Assembly (NCBI GenBank): GCA_947467405.1 | Contig: CANIIN010000079.1 | Span: 1-9,100, forward strand | Origin: Betaproteobacteria bacterium | GTDB lineage: Bacteria; Pseudomonadota; Gammaproteobacteria; Burkholderiales; SG8-39 | Direction: 5' to 3' | Length of the DNA: 9,100 bases | Part shown: positions 1 through 6,225 of the stretch, piece after piece | Numbering within the stretch: the first letter of the stretch is position 1 | Layout: every line of letters begins with the position of its first letter | Notes under the pieces: model-generated | Databases searched by the model: none | What the model was told of the DNA's origin: nothing | Seen by the model: the letters and a program-made list of their open reading frames with translations, nothing else | Made by a program: the position numbers and the translations under genes

Positions 1-558
1 CAGCACATCGCGCTTGGCCGCGGCACGCGGCGAGATGCAGATGCGCGACGACAGCATGGCCACGCCGATACTGAGCGCCACCGCCGGATTACCGATTCAC
101 AGCGCCTCGGGCTGGATCGGAATATCGGATTCCAGTCCGTACAGCAAAGTGAGCTTGAGCAGGTTGTTGCCGGAGAAGTTGAGCTCGCCGCTGCCATCCG
201 TGGCGTGGTTGGCGAGCAATCCGATGACATGATCGGCATTGTCGAACGGCGACGACGCAAAGATCATGGCGATCCAGCGATGCAGGATCAGGAATTTCAT
301 GAACCCCAGCTCCGTCACCACGAATGCCGGATTGGCGAAAAGCTGCCCGATGGCGGAGGCCAGCCGCGCCAGTATTCGCTAGGTCGCCTCGGCAGCCCGG
401 ACATCGCCGGGCGCGCCCTCGCCGACCTCACCCAGGCGGCCGTAGTGCTGTTCGAGCGAGGCCAGCATCGCCAGCAGGTCGCGCGCGGCCGCCTCATGCT
501 CGCCGCGCAGCACGCGTTGTTCGAAGCGCGCCAGGTCGAATGTTTCCGGAATGTTCAT
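1..558 (-). pseudogene. HMW1C-like (GT41) N-glycosyltransferase, N-terminal part, two in-frame stops
   Basis: HMW1C-type enzymes are cytoplasmic GT41 transferases that put hexoses on asparagines of adhesins. Reading from the ATG at 558-556, 186 codons are visible before the window edge, in one frame with no frameshift. They align from memory with the all-alpha N-terminal domain of Actinobacillus HMW1C: residues 64-70 resemble its RMATAI segment, and residues about 88-105 carry RWIAMIFASSPFDNADHVI against its RWLALIFASSPFVNADHIL. The EAL-stop-IGNP segment matches its VMWNISP. Codon 60 is TAG (379-381) and codon 154 is TGA (97-99). The TGA falls where HMW1C has Trp, so a single TGG to TGA change would explain it. 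Sequence stays family-like after both stops, which suggests recent decay or sequencing error. The full family length is about 620 residues, so the catalytic GT-B part lies outside the window. No adhesin or TpsB transporter gene is visible. Family assignment is fairly secure; functional status is not. Confidence 0.75.
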
Positions 559-700
559 AGGCTATTTTCTACACAGAATTCGCCACGGGCGCCAGTCCTG
601 CACCGGCCTGCAGCGGGAGAGGGCTTCTGGCCGTCCATGAAGTCCGCATCGCCTGGACGCGATTGGAGGATACTTGGATCAGCACCGACGCAGCCGAACC

Positions 701-706
701 GGAGAG
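701..706 (+). promoter_or_regulatory. Shine-Dalgarno site of pilU
   Basis: GGAGAG lies just upstream of the ATG at 711, with about 4-6 bases between. It decides the start: an upstream in-frame TTG at 663 would add 16 residues that do not resemble PilU, while the ATG gives a normal PilU N-terminus. Confidence 0.7.
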
Positions 707-710
707 CTTC

Positions 711-1844
711 ATGACAGGCGAACATCCCATCGAAGTCGTCAACGACATGCTCAAGATCATGGTCAGCCGCAAGGCATCCGACCTGTTCATCAGCGTCGGC
801 TTCCCGCCAGCCATCAAGGTCGATGGCAAACTCACGCCGATCTCCGAGCAGGTCCTCTCGGAAGTGCACACCAAGGCCTTCGCCCGCGCGCTGATGAACG
901 ACAAGCAGCTGGCCGCGTTCGAGGCCACCAAGGAATGTAATTTCGCCGTGGCGCCGATCGGCATCGGACGCTTTCGCGCCAGCGCCTATGTGGACCAGAA
1001 CGGCATCGGCCTCGTGCTGCGCACCATCACCACGAAGATTCCGACCATGGAGGAACTCGGCCTGCCGCCCATCCTCAAGGAGGTGGCCATGTCCGCCCGC
1101 GGGTTGGTCATGGTGGTGGGCGGCACCGGATCGGGCAAGTCGACCAGCCTCGCCGCCATGATCGGCTACCGCAACGAGCACAGCTATGGCCACATCATCA
1201 CCATCGAGGACCCGGTGGAGTTCATTCACGAACACCGGCACTGCATCGTCACGCAGCGCGAGGTCGGCGTGACCACGGACTCGTGGGATGCGGCGCTGAA
1301 GAACACGCTGCGCCAGGCGCCGGACGTGATCCTGATCGGCGAGATTCGCGACCGCGAGACCATGGAGCACGCCATCGCCTTCGCCGAAACCGGCCACCTG
1401 TGCTTCGCGACGCTGCACGCCAACAGCACCAATCAGGCGCTGGACCGCGTCATCAATTTTTTCCCCGAGGAGCGTCGCCAGCAACTGCTCATGGACCTGT
1501 CGCTGAACGTGCGCGCCTTCCTGTCGCAGCGCCTGATTCCTCGTGAAGGCACGAAGGGCCGCGTGGCGGCGTTCGAGATCATGCTCGACTCGCCGCTGGT
1601 GAAGGACCTGATCTTCAAGGGCGAGGTGCATGGCCTGAAAGAGCTCATGACGCGCTCCACGGAGCTGGGCATGCAAACCTTCGACAAGGCGCTGTTCGAT
1701 CTCTATCAGGCCGGAGTGATCAGCTACGAGGATGCGCTGCGCTTTGCCGATTCCACCAACGATGTGCGGCTGAAGATCAAGCTGGAGCCGGGCGGCAGAC
1801 AACCGGAGCGCTCGGGCGACAAGACTGACATGCGCGTGGTGTAG
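711..1844 (+). CDS. pilU: type IV pilus retraction ATPase PilU
   Basis: PilU is a cytoplasmic hexameric secretion ATPase that works with PilT to depolymerise the type IV pilus and power twitching. The 377-residue product has the full family set: an N-terminal PAS-like half, Walker A GGTGSGKST (137-145), Asp box IEDPVEF (165-171), Walker B with catalytic Glu in DVILIGEIRD (205-214) and His box HLCFATLHAN (229-238). The C-terminal part has KGEVHGLKELMTRSTELGMQTFD (split here as KGEVHGLK and ELMTRSTELGMQTFD), which matches Pseudomonas PilU closely and separates it from PilT, which has AIRNLI-type motifs in this part. Length is normal (Pseudomonas PilU is about 382). pilU often follows pilT, but no pilT is present; the gene stands alone, divergent from the broken HMW1C-like gene and convergent with leuE. 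It ends with a polar tail of about 18 residues. Confidence 0.95.
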   Translation: MTGEHPIEVVNDMLKIMVSRKASDLFISVGFPPAIKVDGKLTPISEQVLSEVHTKAFARALMNDKQLAAFEATKECNFAVAPIGIGRFRASAYVDQNGIGLVLRTITTKIPTMEELGLPPILKEVAMSARGLVMVVGGTGSGKSTSLAAMIGYRNEHSYGHIITIEDPVEFIHEHRHCIVTQREVGVTTDSWDAALKNTLRQAPDVILIGEIRDRETMEHAIAFAETGHLCFATLHANSTNQALDRVINFFPEERRQQLLMDLSLNVRAFLSQRLIPREGTKGRVAAFEIMLDSPLVKDLIFKGEVHGLKELMTRSTELGMQTFDKALFDLYQAGVISYEDALRFADSTNDVRLKIKLEPGGRQPERSGDKTDMRVV

Positions 1845-1850
1845 CGTCGC

Positions 1851-1869
1851 CGCGCCGGTCGTCGGCGCG
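1851..1869. terminator. GC hairpin between convergent pilU and leuE-like gene
   Basis: A perfect 7-bp all-GC stem (CGCGCCG at 1851-1857 with CGGCGCG at 1863-1869) and 5-base loop fill the 27-bp gap between the two converging genes. No U-tract follows on either strand, so it is either a weak bidirectional terminator or only a GC-rich hairpin. Confidence 0.4.
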
Positions 1870-1871
1870 CT

Positions 1872-2525
1872 TCAGTTCAATGTCGCCGTCGCCAGCTTCA
1901 CGCTGAACGCCACGAACATCGCTCCGACCACGCCCGTGGCGCCGGAGGACAGGCGCCGGCGCCGGCGGAACTGCTCCGCCAGATGCGCGCCGCCGACAAT
2001 CAGCACCGACAGGTACAGCGCGCTGCTCAGTTGCACGATCACGCCGAGGATGGCGAAGGACAGCGCCGGATACGGGTAAGCCGGATCGACGAACTGGATG
2101 AAGAACGACACGAAGAACAGGATCGCCTTGGGATTCATCAGGCTGATCACCAGTGCGGTGCGGAAGGGCCGCGCCACGTTCGGAGCCGGCGCCTCAACCA
2201 CCGCTTCCTCGGTCATCCTGCCGCGCCACATCACTACTGCCATGCGCATCAGCCCGACGCCAATCCACGCCAGGTAGGCAGCACCCGCGTATTTCAGCAC
2301 CATGAAGATCGCAGGCGAGGCATGCAGCAGCGACGCCACGCCGGTCGCCGACAGGATCATCAGCACCGTGTCTCCGGCGAAGATGCCGCAGGCGCCGCGA
2401 TAACCGGCCCCCACGCCGAAACGCGAGGCCACCGTAATGACATACAGCGAATTAGGGCCCGGCAACAGCACGATGAAGATCGTGCCCAATATGAAGGTGG
2501 TGAGATCGGTGATGCCGTAGCTCAC
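1872..2525 (-). CDS. LysE/RhtB-family amino acid exporter, LeuE-like
   Basis: A 217-residue inner-membrane protein of the LysE/RhtB translocator family, which exports amino acids. It most resembles E. coli LeuE (YeaS), which exports leucine and related residues. Shared features are the family signature LPGPN in the first membrane segment (21-25), AACG/GACGIFAGDTVLM after it (about 45-56), the NPKAILFFVSFFIQFVD block (131-147) and the C-terminal GLMFVGFAARLAT-type end. About six membrane segments are expected. The start is a GTG at 2525-2523; no convincing Shine-Dalgarno site is visible, and E. coli LeuE has some nine more residues, so the true start is slightly uncertain. The DUF2970 gene ends 51 bp upstream on the same strand, suggesting co-transcription. 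Substrate is inferred from family only. Confidence 0.88.
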   Translation of the reverse strand: MSYGITDLTTFILGTIFIVLLPGPNSLYVITVASRFGVGAGYRGACGIFAGDTVLMILSATGVASLLHASPAIFMVLKYAGAAYLAWIGVGLMRMAVVMWRGRMTEEAVVEAPAPNVARPFRTALVISLMNPKAILFFVSFFIQFVDPAYPYPALSFAILGVIVQLSSALYLSVLIVGGAHLAEQFRRRRRLSSGATGVVGAMFVAFSVKLATATLN

Positions 2526-2576
2526 GGACGCGCAGCGTTCAATGGTGTGCGATGAAAGGGACGGCCTGCGAACCCG

Positions 2577-2849
2577 CTACGAAGTCATGGCCGTGCGGAT
2601 GACGAACCGCGCCAGCGTAGCGATCAGCACCACCAGCAGGATGCCGCCGATGATCCCGCCCGCGACCAGTTGACCCGCCGTGACCGTGGCACCGTCCTTC
2701 TCGATGGTGCCCTTCATGCCGATGGCGAACAACCCGAAGAACATGGTCTTGGCCACTTGCAGAAGGCCGGCGCGGCGCGGCTTGCCGGCGGCCGCGCTGT
2801 CACTGCCTGCGGCGGGTTTTTCTGATGATTCAGGCGGAGTCTGGCTCAT
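2577..2849 (-). CDS. DUF2970 small membrane protein
   Basis: A 90-residue protein with a polar, Ala/Ser/Pro-rich N-terminus (1-25), then the conserved DUF2970 core: GLLQVAKTMFFGLFAIGMKG (28-47), a short charged link and one hydrophobic membrane segment (about 61-86). DUF2970 proteins are short single-pass membrane proteins of beta- and gammaproteobacteria with no established function. I chose the ATG at 2849-2847, which has a GGAA about 6 bases upstream; a start at 2906 would add 19 residues unlike the family. The gene lies 51 bp ahead of the LeuE-like gene, so the two may share a transcript starting in the 2850-3296 intergenic region. Confidence 0.8.
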   Translation of the reverse strand: MSQTPPESSEKPAAGSDSAAAGKPRRAGLLQVAKTMFFGLFAIGMKGTIEKDGATVTAGQLVAGGIIGGILLVVLIATLARFVIRTAMTS

Positions 2850-3181
2850 GTGGTGTTCCGATCCGGCGCTGGCATCTGACAGGAGCGTCAGTTCGTGGCA
2901 GCACAAACGGCTTCCATTATCGCGCCAATGCCGCCAGCACCGTGCTTCGCGCGCATGAACACCAAAAAGTTGTGAAATTTCCCGGGACTACATGCATTGA
3001 CCATTGGTTCGCCTGTACTTTTACCCCTTGGCGCGCCGTCAACTCCAAACCGCCCCCTTGCAAAGTGCCAACTATTTCACACTCCGTGACGGGATCGTCT
3101 TGCGTTTGCCCTTGACGCATCCATGACAAATGCATTTCGTTGATTATCTAGAGCAAATTTCGGGACGGAGGAGGAAAATAC

Positions 3182-3254
3182 TTGGGCAGTCGTCGCATTC
3201 CGGTCTGACATGAATCGAGAACCGTGCGCCAAGCCATGGATGATGGTCTGTTGA
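3182..3254 (+). other. possible leader mini-ORFs ahead of the J-like gene
   Basis: After a strong Shine-Dalgarno sequence (GGAGGAGG, 3167-3174) comes TTG at 3182, opening an 8-codon frame that stops with TGA at 3206-3208. The next frame begins two bases later with ATG at 3210 and encodes a 14-residue peptide ending at 3254. Neither has a recognisable sequence. The strong ribosome site without a proper gene suggests either a translated leader or the remnant of a longer gene. Translation is not shown. Confidence 0.25.
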
Positions 3255-3283
3255 AGCACCGCCTGCGTCGCGTTGCATGCTGC

Positions 3284-3288
3284 GGAGG
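3284..3288 (+). promoter_or_regulatory. Shine-Dalgarno site fixing a GTG start
   Basis: GGAGG stands 8 bases ahead of the GTG at 3297. It makes this GTG a better start than the in-frame TTG at 3273; the ATG at 3277 is in another frame. Confidence 0.75.
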
Positions 3289-3296
3289 GGCGCACC

Positions 3297-3935
3297 GTGC
3301 CTGAACTTGAGCAGCCTTCCTTCTACGATCTGCTCGGCGTTTCGCGCCGCGCCCGGAAGGAGGACATCGAGAACGCCTGTGTGCATCTCTGGTACCGCTA
3401 TCAATGCATGCGCGGAACGCCGTTGTGGGATGCCATCGCCGAGCGCATCGACCTCATGCGCGTCACCCTGCTCTTCCCGGACACCCGCGCCACCTATGAC
3501 AAACTGCTGGCCGAACGCGAAGCCGCGCGCCTGCAGGAGCGCCTCGACCATTCGACGCCTTTCAGCGACTTGCTGCAGCAGCACCAGCAGGCCTACCAGA
3601 AGTATGGAACCAGCGGCAATGCGCTGGGCCATTCCACCGTATCGGCGTTGCACGGCAAGACCACGAGTCCGCTGCGCAAATTGGGCTATGCCAATGCCGG
3701 ATCAACGTCATTCATGTTCTACAAGCTGGTGGAATGGATCGCGCCGGAGAACTGGTCCGATATTCAGGCCATCTGCCTGATCGTATTGGCCTTCGGCATC
3801 GCCACGTCGGTGCTCAGCTTCGTCATCGCCCGATTCATGGTTCGCGCCATGGCGCGGGCCGATGTGGCTTCTGCAAAAGCCATGCTGAAGAGCGATCCAT
3901 TGTTGAATGCTCATCGCGAAACGAAGAATGCCTGA
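3297..3935 (+). CDS. membrane-anchored J-like domain protein without HPD
   Basis: A 212-residue protein whose N-terminus reads like a DnaJ J domain: PSFYDLLGVSRRARKEDIENA (7-27) matches helix I and II of the J fold (FYxLLGV...A...EI..A), and LLFPDTRATYDKLL (58-71) matches the VLSDPEKRAAYD end of helix III/IV. The HPD tripeptide needed to stimulate DnaK is absent; the stretch between the helices (residues 31-52) has no such motif. A Gln/Glu-rich, probably helical linker (72-103) leads to one hydrophobic membrane segment (about 158-181) and a charged tail. With HPD missing it should not be a working Hsp70 co-chaperone and may be a scaffold or partner-binding protein at the inner membrane. It starts with GTG behind a strong Shine-Dalgarno site. 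No known named family came to mind beyond the J-like fold. Confidence 0.7.
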   Translation: MPELEQPSFYDLLGVSRRARKEDIENACVHLWYRYQCMRGTPLWDAIAERIDLMRVTLLFPDTRATYDKLLAEREAARLQERLDHSTPFSDLLQQHQQAYQKYGTSGNALGHSTVSALHGKTTSPLRKLGYANAGSTSFMFYKLVEWIAPENWSDIQAICLIVLAFGIATSVLSFVIARFMVRAMARADVASAKAMLKSDPLLNAHRETKNA

Positions 3936-3960
3936 AGACGCCCTGTCCACGGGCATCTTC
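3934..3960. terminator. hairpin between convergent J-like gene and kinase gene
   Basis: GAAGACGCCC (3934-3943) pairs with GGGCATCTTC (3951-3960) across a 7-base loop. In the plus-strand RNA there is one C-A mismatch; in the minus-strand RNA this becomes a G-U pair, so the 10-bp stem is complete for the kinase transcript. It overlaps the TGA of the J-like gene and sits 30 bp from the kinase stop. There is no real U-tract, so its strength is uncertain. Confidence 0.45.
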
Positions 3961-3989
3961 ACGGTCTTTCGCGGCATCAGGGCGGGTCG

Positions 3990-5267
3990 CTAGGACGCCA
4001 GCGTAACCTCCACGCAGGTGCCGCCGCCATCGCGCGCAGCGGCCTTGGCGTCGCCGCCATGCCGTCGCGCGATCTGTCTCACCAGCGCAAGGCCAAGACC
4101 CACGCCGACGTTGCCGGACGAGCCCGGCACCCGGTAGAACGGATCGAAGATGCGTTCGCGCTCCGCATCGGGAATGCCGCGCCCGCGGTCGCACACCTGC
4201 AGACGCACCCCGTCACCATCACGCCGCACCGTCACGTCGAACGGCGGCGCGCCATGGCGACGCGCATTCTCCAGCAGATTGCGCACCATGCGACGCAACA
4301 GGCGCGGGTCGCCCTGCACGTCGGCGCTGTCGCCGCCAAGCGTGCAGGCATCAAAACGTGCGCACTCCTCGGCGGCCAGCGCCAGCACGTCCACCGTCTC
4401 GCGAGTTTCCAGGCCGACCGTCGCGTCGAGCCGGCTGGCCGTGAGAATCTCCTCGATCAGTTCGTCGAGTTCGGCAATATCGCGCTCCAGTTCCGCTTCG
4501 CGCATCGCCTTGTCGGGCGAATCCTTCTTCAGCAACTCAACGCCGAGGCGGATGCGCGCCAGCGGCGTGCGCAGTTCGTGCGAGGCGTTGGCCAGCAGCA
4601 TGCGGTGCGAATGCACCAGTGTCTCGATGCGCTCGGCGGCGCGGTTGAAGCTGCGCGCCAGACGCGCGATCTCGTCGCGACCATGCACTTTCACGCGCGC
4701 CGACAGGTCTCCCTGACCGAGCGCATTGACGCTGGCTTCCAGGCGTTCGAGGCGCCGCGTCAGGCGCCGCACCACCGGGTGCGCCGCCAGGGCCACGGCC
4801 AGCGCGATGACGATCAGGAACACCACCCACGAAAATCCCGGATGGGAGGGCGGATGCGGCAGGCGCACCACCAGTGCGCGCTCGTCGGGCAGGCGAATGT
4901 GCCAGCCGTCGCCGACGACATGGCCGCCGCCACGCCAGCCTCCCCAACGCCGTGATGACGGTTCGGGCGGCACCAGCTGCCTCGTGCCGGGGTGCGCATA
5001 GGCGTCGGCAATCAGATCCTGCCGGGCGTCGAACAGGGCGAAGTCGGCATTCAGTTTCGACGACAGTCTCTGCAGCACGCGCTGCTGCTCGTCACGCGGC
5101 GCTTGCGGCGGCGGCAGCAACGCGGCCGCGACCTCACCCACCATCTCCACCGCCTGCGCACCGGGACCGGCGTCGAGTGCAAAGCGCCACATGGCGCCGG
5201 CGACGATGACCACCAGCACCAGGCTGGCCACCACGGTGAGGTAGATCTGCACGTAGAGTTTCTTCAC
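3990..5267 (-). CDS. sensor histidine kinase (CpxA/RstB-like architecture)
   Basis: A 425-residue inner-membrane sensor kinase that should autophosphorylate and pass phosphate to the regulator encoded just upstream. Order of parts: membrane segment 1 (about 5-26), a short periplasmic region of about 115 residues with a Gly/Trp/Arg-rich patch (107-115), membrane segment 2 (about 145-162), HAMP (164-218), HisKA with the phosphorylated His230 in ASHELRTP (228-235), then the ATPase domain with N box NLLENA (330-335), G1 box DRGRG (360-364), F box FDPFY (374-378) and G2 box GVGLGL (388-393). All motifs needed for activity are intact. The start is taken as GTG at 5267-5265, which gives a normal VKKLYVQIYL membrane start; no clear Shine-Dalgarno site precedes it. 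The preceding regulator gene stops 58 bp upstream, and the gap holds imperfect repeats. The signal is unknown. Confidence 0.93.
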   Translation of the reverse strand: MKKLYVQIYLTVVASLVLVVIVAGAMWRFALDAGPGAQAVEMVGEVAAALLPPPQAPRDEQQRVLQRLSSKLNADFALFDARQDLIADAYAHPGTRQLVPPEPSSRRWGGWRGGGHVVGDGWHIRLPDERALVVRLPHPPSHPGFSWVVFLIVIALAVALAAHPVVRRLTRRLERLEASVNALGQGDLSARVKVHGRDEIARLARSFNRAAERIETLVHSHRMLLANASHELRTPLARIRLGVELLKKDSPDKAMREAELERDIAELDELIEEILTASRLDATVGLETRETVDVLALAAEECARFDACTLGGDSADVQGDPRLLRRMVRNLLENARRHGAPPFDVTVRRDGDGVRLQVCDRGRGIPDAERERIFDPFYRVPGSSGNVGVGLGLALVRQIARRHGGDAKAAARDGGGTCVEVTLAS

Positions 5268-5287
5268 GGCCGCACTTTGGTCATGGC

Positions 5288-5350
5288 GGCTGCGCTTGAA
5301 TTGGTCACCTCTGCGCTTCGATTCGTCACGGCTGCGCCTTCGCAAACACG
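5288..5350 (-). repeat. imperfect 21-bp direct repeats at the regulator-kinase junction
   Basis: Two adjacent 21-bp units (5288-5308 and 5309-5329) match at 16 of 21 positions, sharing CTGCGCTT, ATT and GTCAC. A third, weaker copy (5330-5350) shares GGCTGCGC and lies in the 3' end of the regulator gene. The middle unit includes the regulator stop codon. This looks like a local duplication that lengthened the spacer before the kinase gene; no function is shown. Confidence 0.5.
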
Positions 5351-6054
5351 TAACCCGAACCACGCACGGTGATGATGCGCCGCGGCTTCTTGGGATCGTC
5401 TTCGATGGCCTGGCGGATGCGCGAAATCTGCACGTCGATGGAGCGATCAAAGGCCTCCAGCGCTTCGCCCTTGACCAGATCCATGATGGCTTCGCGCGAC
5501 AGCACGCGTCCCGGATGCCCGGCCAGCGCGACGAGCAGCGTGAACTGATACGACGTCAGTTCGCGCACCGCGCCGTCCACGCGAACCTCGCGCGCGCCGC
5601 GATCGATTTCCAGCCGGCCGAAGGCGAGCACGTCGCCGCGCCCGCCATCCAGCCCGTAGCCGCCGGTGCTGTTGGCCGCCGCGCCGGGCGCACGGCGCAG
5701 GATGGCGCGCAGCCGCGCCAGCAGTTCGCGCGGTTCGAAGGGCTTGGGCAGGTAGTCGTCGGCACCGAGTTCCAGTCCGATCACGCGATCGGTGGCATCG
5801 CCGCGCGCAGTCAGCATGAGGATGGGCAGGCCGGCATATTCCTGGTTGGCACGAATGCGCCGGCACACCTCGAGGCCATCCATGTCCGGCAGCATCAGGT
5901 CGAGGACGAGCGCGTCGAACGGCCCGTCGTCGAGGCGGGCCAGCCCGCCGGCACCGTCGGCCGCGATCACGGCGCGATAGCCGGACTGTCCGAGGTAATC
6001 GGACACCATCGCCGCCAGTCGCGGGTCGTCTTCAATGAGGAGGATGCGCTGCAT
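5326..6054 (-). CDS. OmpR-family response regulator (CpxR/RstA-like)
   Basis: A 242-residue DNA-binding regulator, the likely partner of the kinase encoded downstream. The receiver domain (1-120) has the acidic pair at E8-D9-D10, phosphoacceptor Asp52 in LVLDLMLPDMDG (49-60), Thr82 in MLTAR and Lys104 in LPKPFEP. A Gly/Ala-rich linker (about 121-136) leads to a winged-helix DNA-binding domain (about 138-238) with the usual ELTSYQFTLLVAL start and RSIDVQISRIRQAIEDD recognition helix region, ending in ITVRGSGYVF. Length and motifs are normal for OmpR-type regulators. The ATG at 6054 has only a weak ribosome site. The gene lies between a CpxP/Spy-like gene (171 bp upstream) and the kinase gene. 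Possible operator sequences lie in the leaders of both upstream genes. Which known regulator is its ortholog cannot be settled by eye. Confidence 0.94.
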   Translation of the reverse strand: MQRILLIEDDPRLAAMVSDYLGQSGYRAVIAADGAGGLARLDDGPFDALVLDLMLPDMDGLEVCRRIRANQEYAGLPILMLTARGDATDRVIGLELGADDYLPKPFEPRELLARLRAILRRAPGAAANSTGGYGLDGGRGDVLAFGRLEIDRGAREVRVDGAVRELTSYQFTLLVALAGHPGRVLSREAIMDLVKGEALEAFDRSIDVQISRIRQAIEDDPKKPRRIITVRGSGYVFAKAQP

Positions 6055-6133
6055 GGTCTGTCTGCTGTTCGAACGGTTCGGTGATCATTGACCTGCGCGG
6101 TGACCCGATCGTCAACGTCGGGCCGAAGCACGC

Positions 6134-6165
6134 AGTCTACAGCCCGCGCAGTTTACAACCCGCGC
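6134..6165 (-). repeat. 16-bp tandem repeat upstream of the response regulator gene
   Basis: Two directly adjacent 16-bp units match at 14 of 16 positions. On the coding strand they read GCGCGGGTTGTAAACT (6165-6150) and GCGCGGGCTGTAGACT (6149-6134). They lie 80-111 bp before the regulator start, within the 171-bp gap after the CpxP-like gene. OmpR-family regulators bind tandem direct half-sites, and each unit carries a GTAAA/GTAGA core, so an operator is plausible. The 16-bp period differs from the usual 10-11 bp. Confidence 0.5.
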
Positions 6166-6170
6166 GGCCC

Positions 6171-6198
6171 AACCCCGGCCGAAAGCAAGACCAGGGTT
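6171..6198 (-). other. weak hairpin after the CpxP-like gene
   Basis: On the minus strand AACCCTGG pairs with CCGGGGTT (8 bp, one G-U pair) around a 12-base loop, 28-55 bp after the CpxP-like stop. No U-tract follows. It could partly separate the CpxP-like gene from the regulator gene in one transcript, as a processing or attenuation site, but this is weak. Confidence 0.25.
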
Positions 6199-6225
6199 TG
6201 TTACCGGCTGCGGTGGATGGCCAGG

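Larger units (their letters stand above)
2850..3296. other. 447-bp divergent intergenic region
   Basis: This stretch separates two divergent genes and is visibly less GC-rich than its surroundings (notably 2960-3160). I see no protein gene with family support. It holds an inverted pair TGTGAAAT (2971-2978) and ATTTCACA (3074-3081) about 100 bp apart, TTGACC at 2997 and TTGACG at 3112 as possible -35 elements without good -10 partners, and a strong GGAGGAGG at 3167-3174 followed by a very short open frame. It should contain promoters for both flanking genes, but I cannot place them firmly. Confidence 0.6.

Noticed and set aside
97..381. Stop-codon recoding (TAG and TGA as sense) in the HMW1C-like gene
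   Set aside because: Other genes in the window end at TAG (pilU, DUF2970, kinase) and TGA (leuE-like, J-like, regulator, HD-GYP), and two different stops would both need recoding. No recoding element is apparent.
555..1802. Long open frame of 415 codons on the minus strand opposite pilU
   Set aside because: It is antisense to a certain pilU gene, has low-complexity composition rich in Arg, His, Ala and Asp, and shows no family motif. It is a shadow of GC-biased codon use.
2917..3135. A 72-residue minus-strand open frame in the divergent intergenic region
   Set aside because: No domain, no good ribosome site and composition unlike its neighbours; most likely chance.
3112..3147. Sigma-70 promoter with TTGACG at 3112
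   Set aside because: With 16-18 bp spacing the -10 position is TTTCGT-like; the better GATTAT lies 24 bp away, too far. Not firm enough to annotate.
5296..6084. Plus-strand open frame of 262 codons opposite the response regulator
   Set aside because: It lies antisense to a regulator with all OmpR-family motifs and has no recognisable domain.
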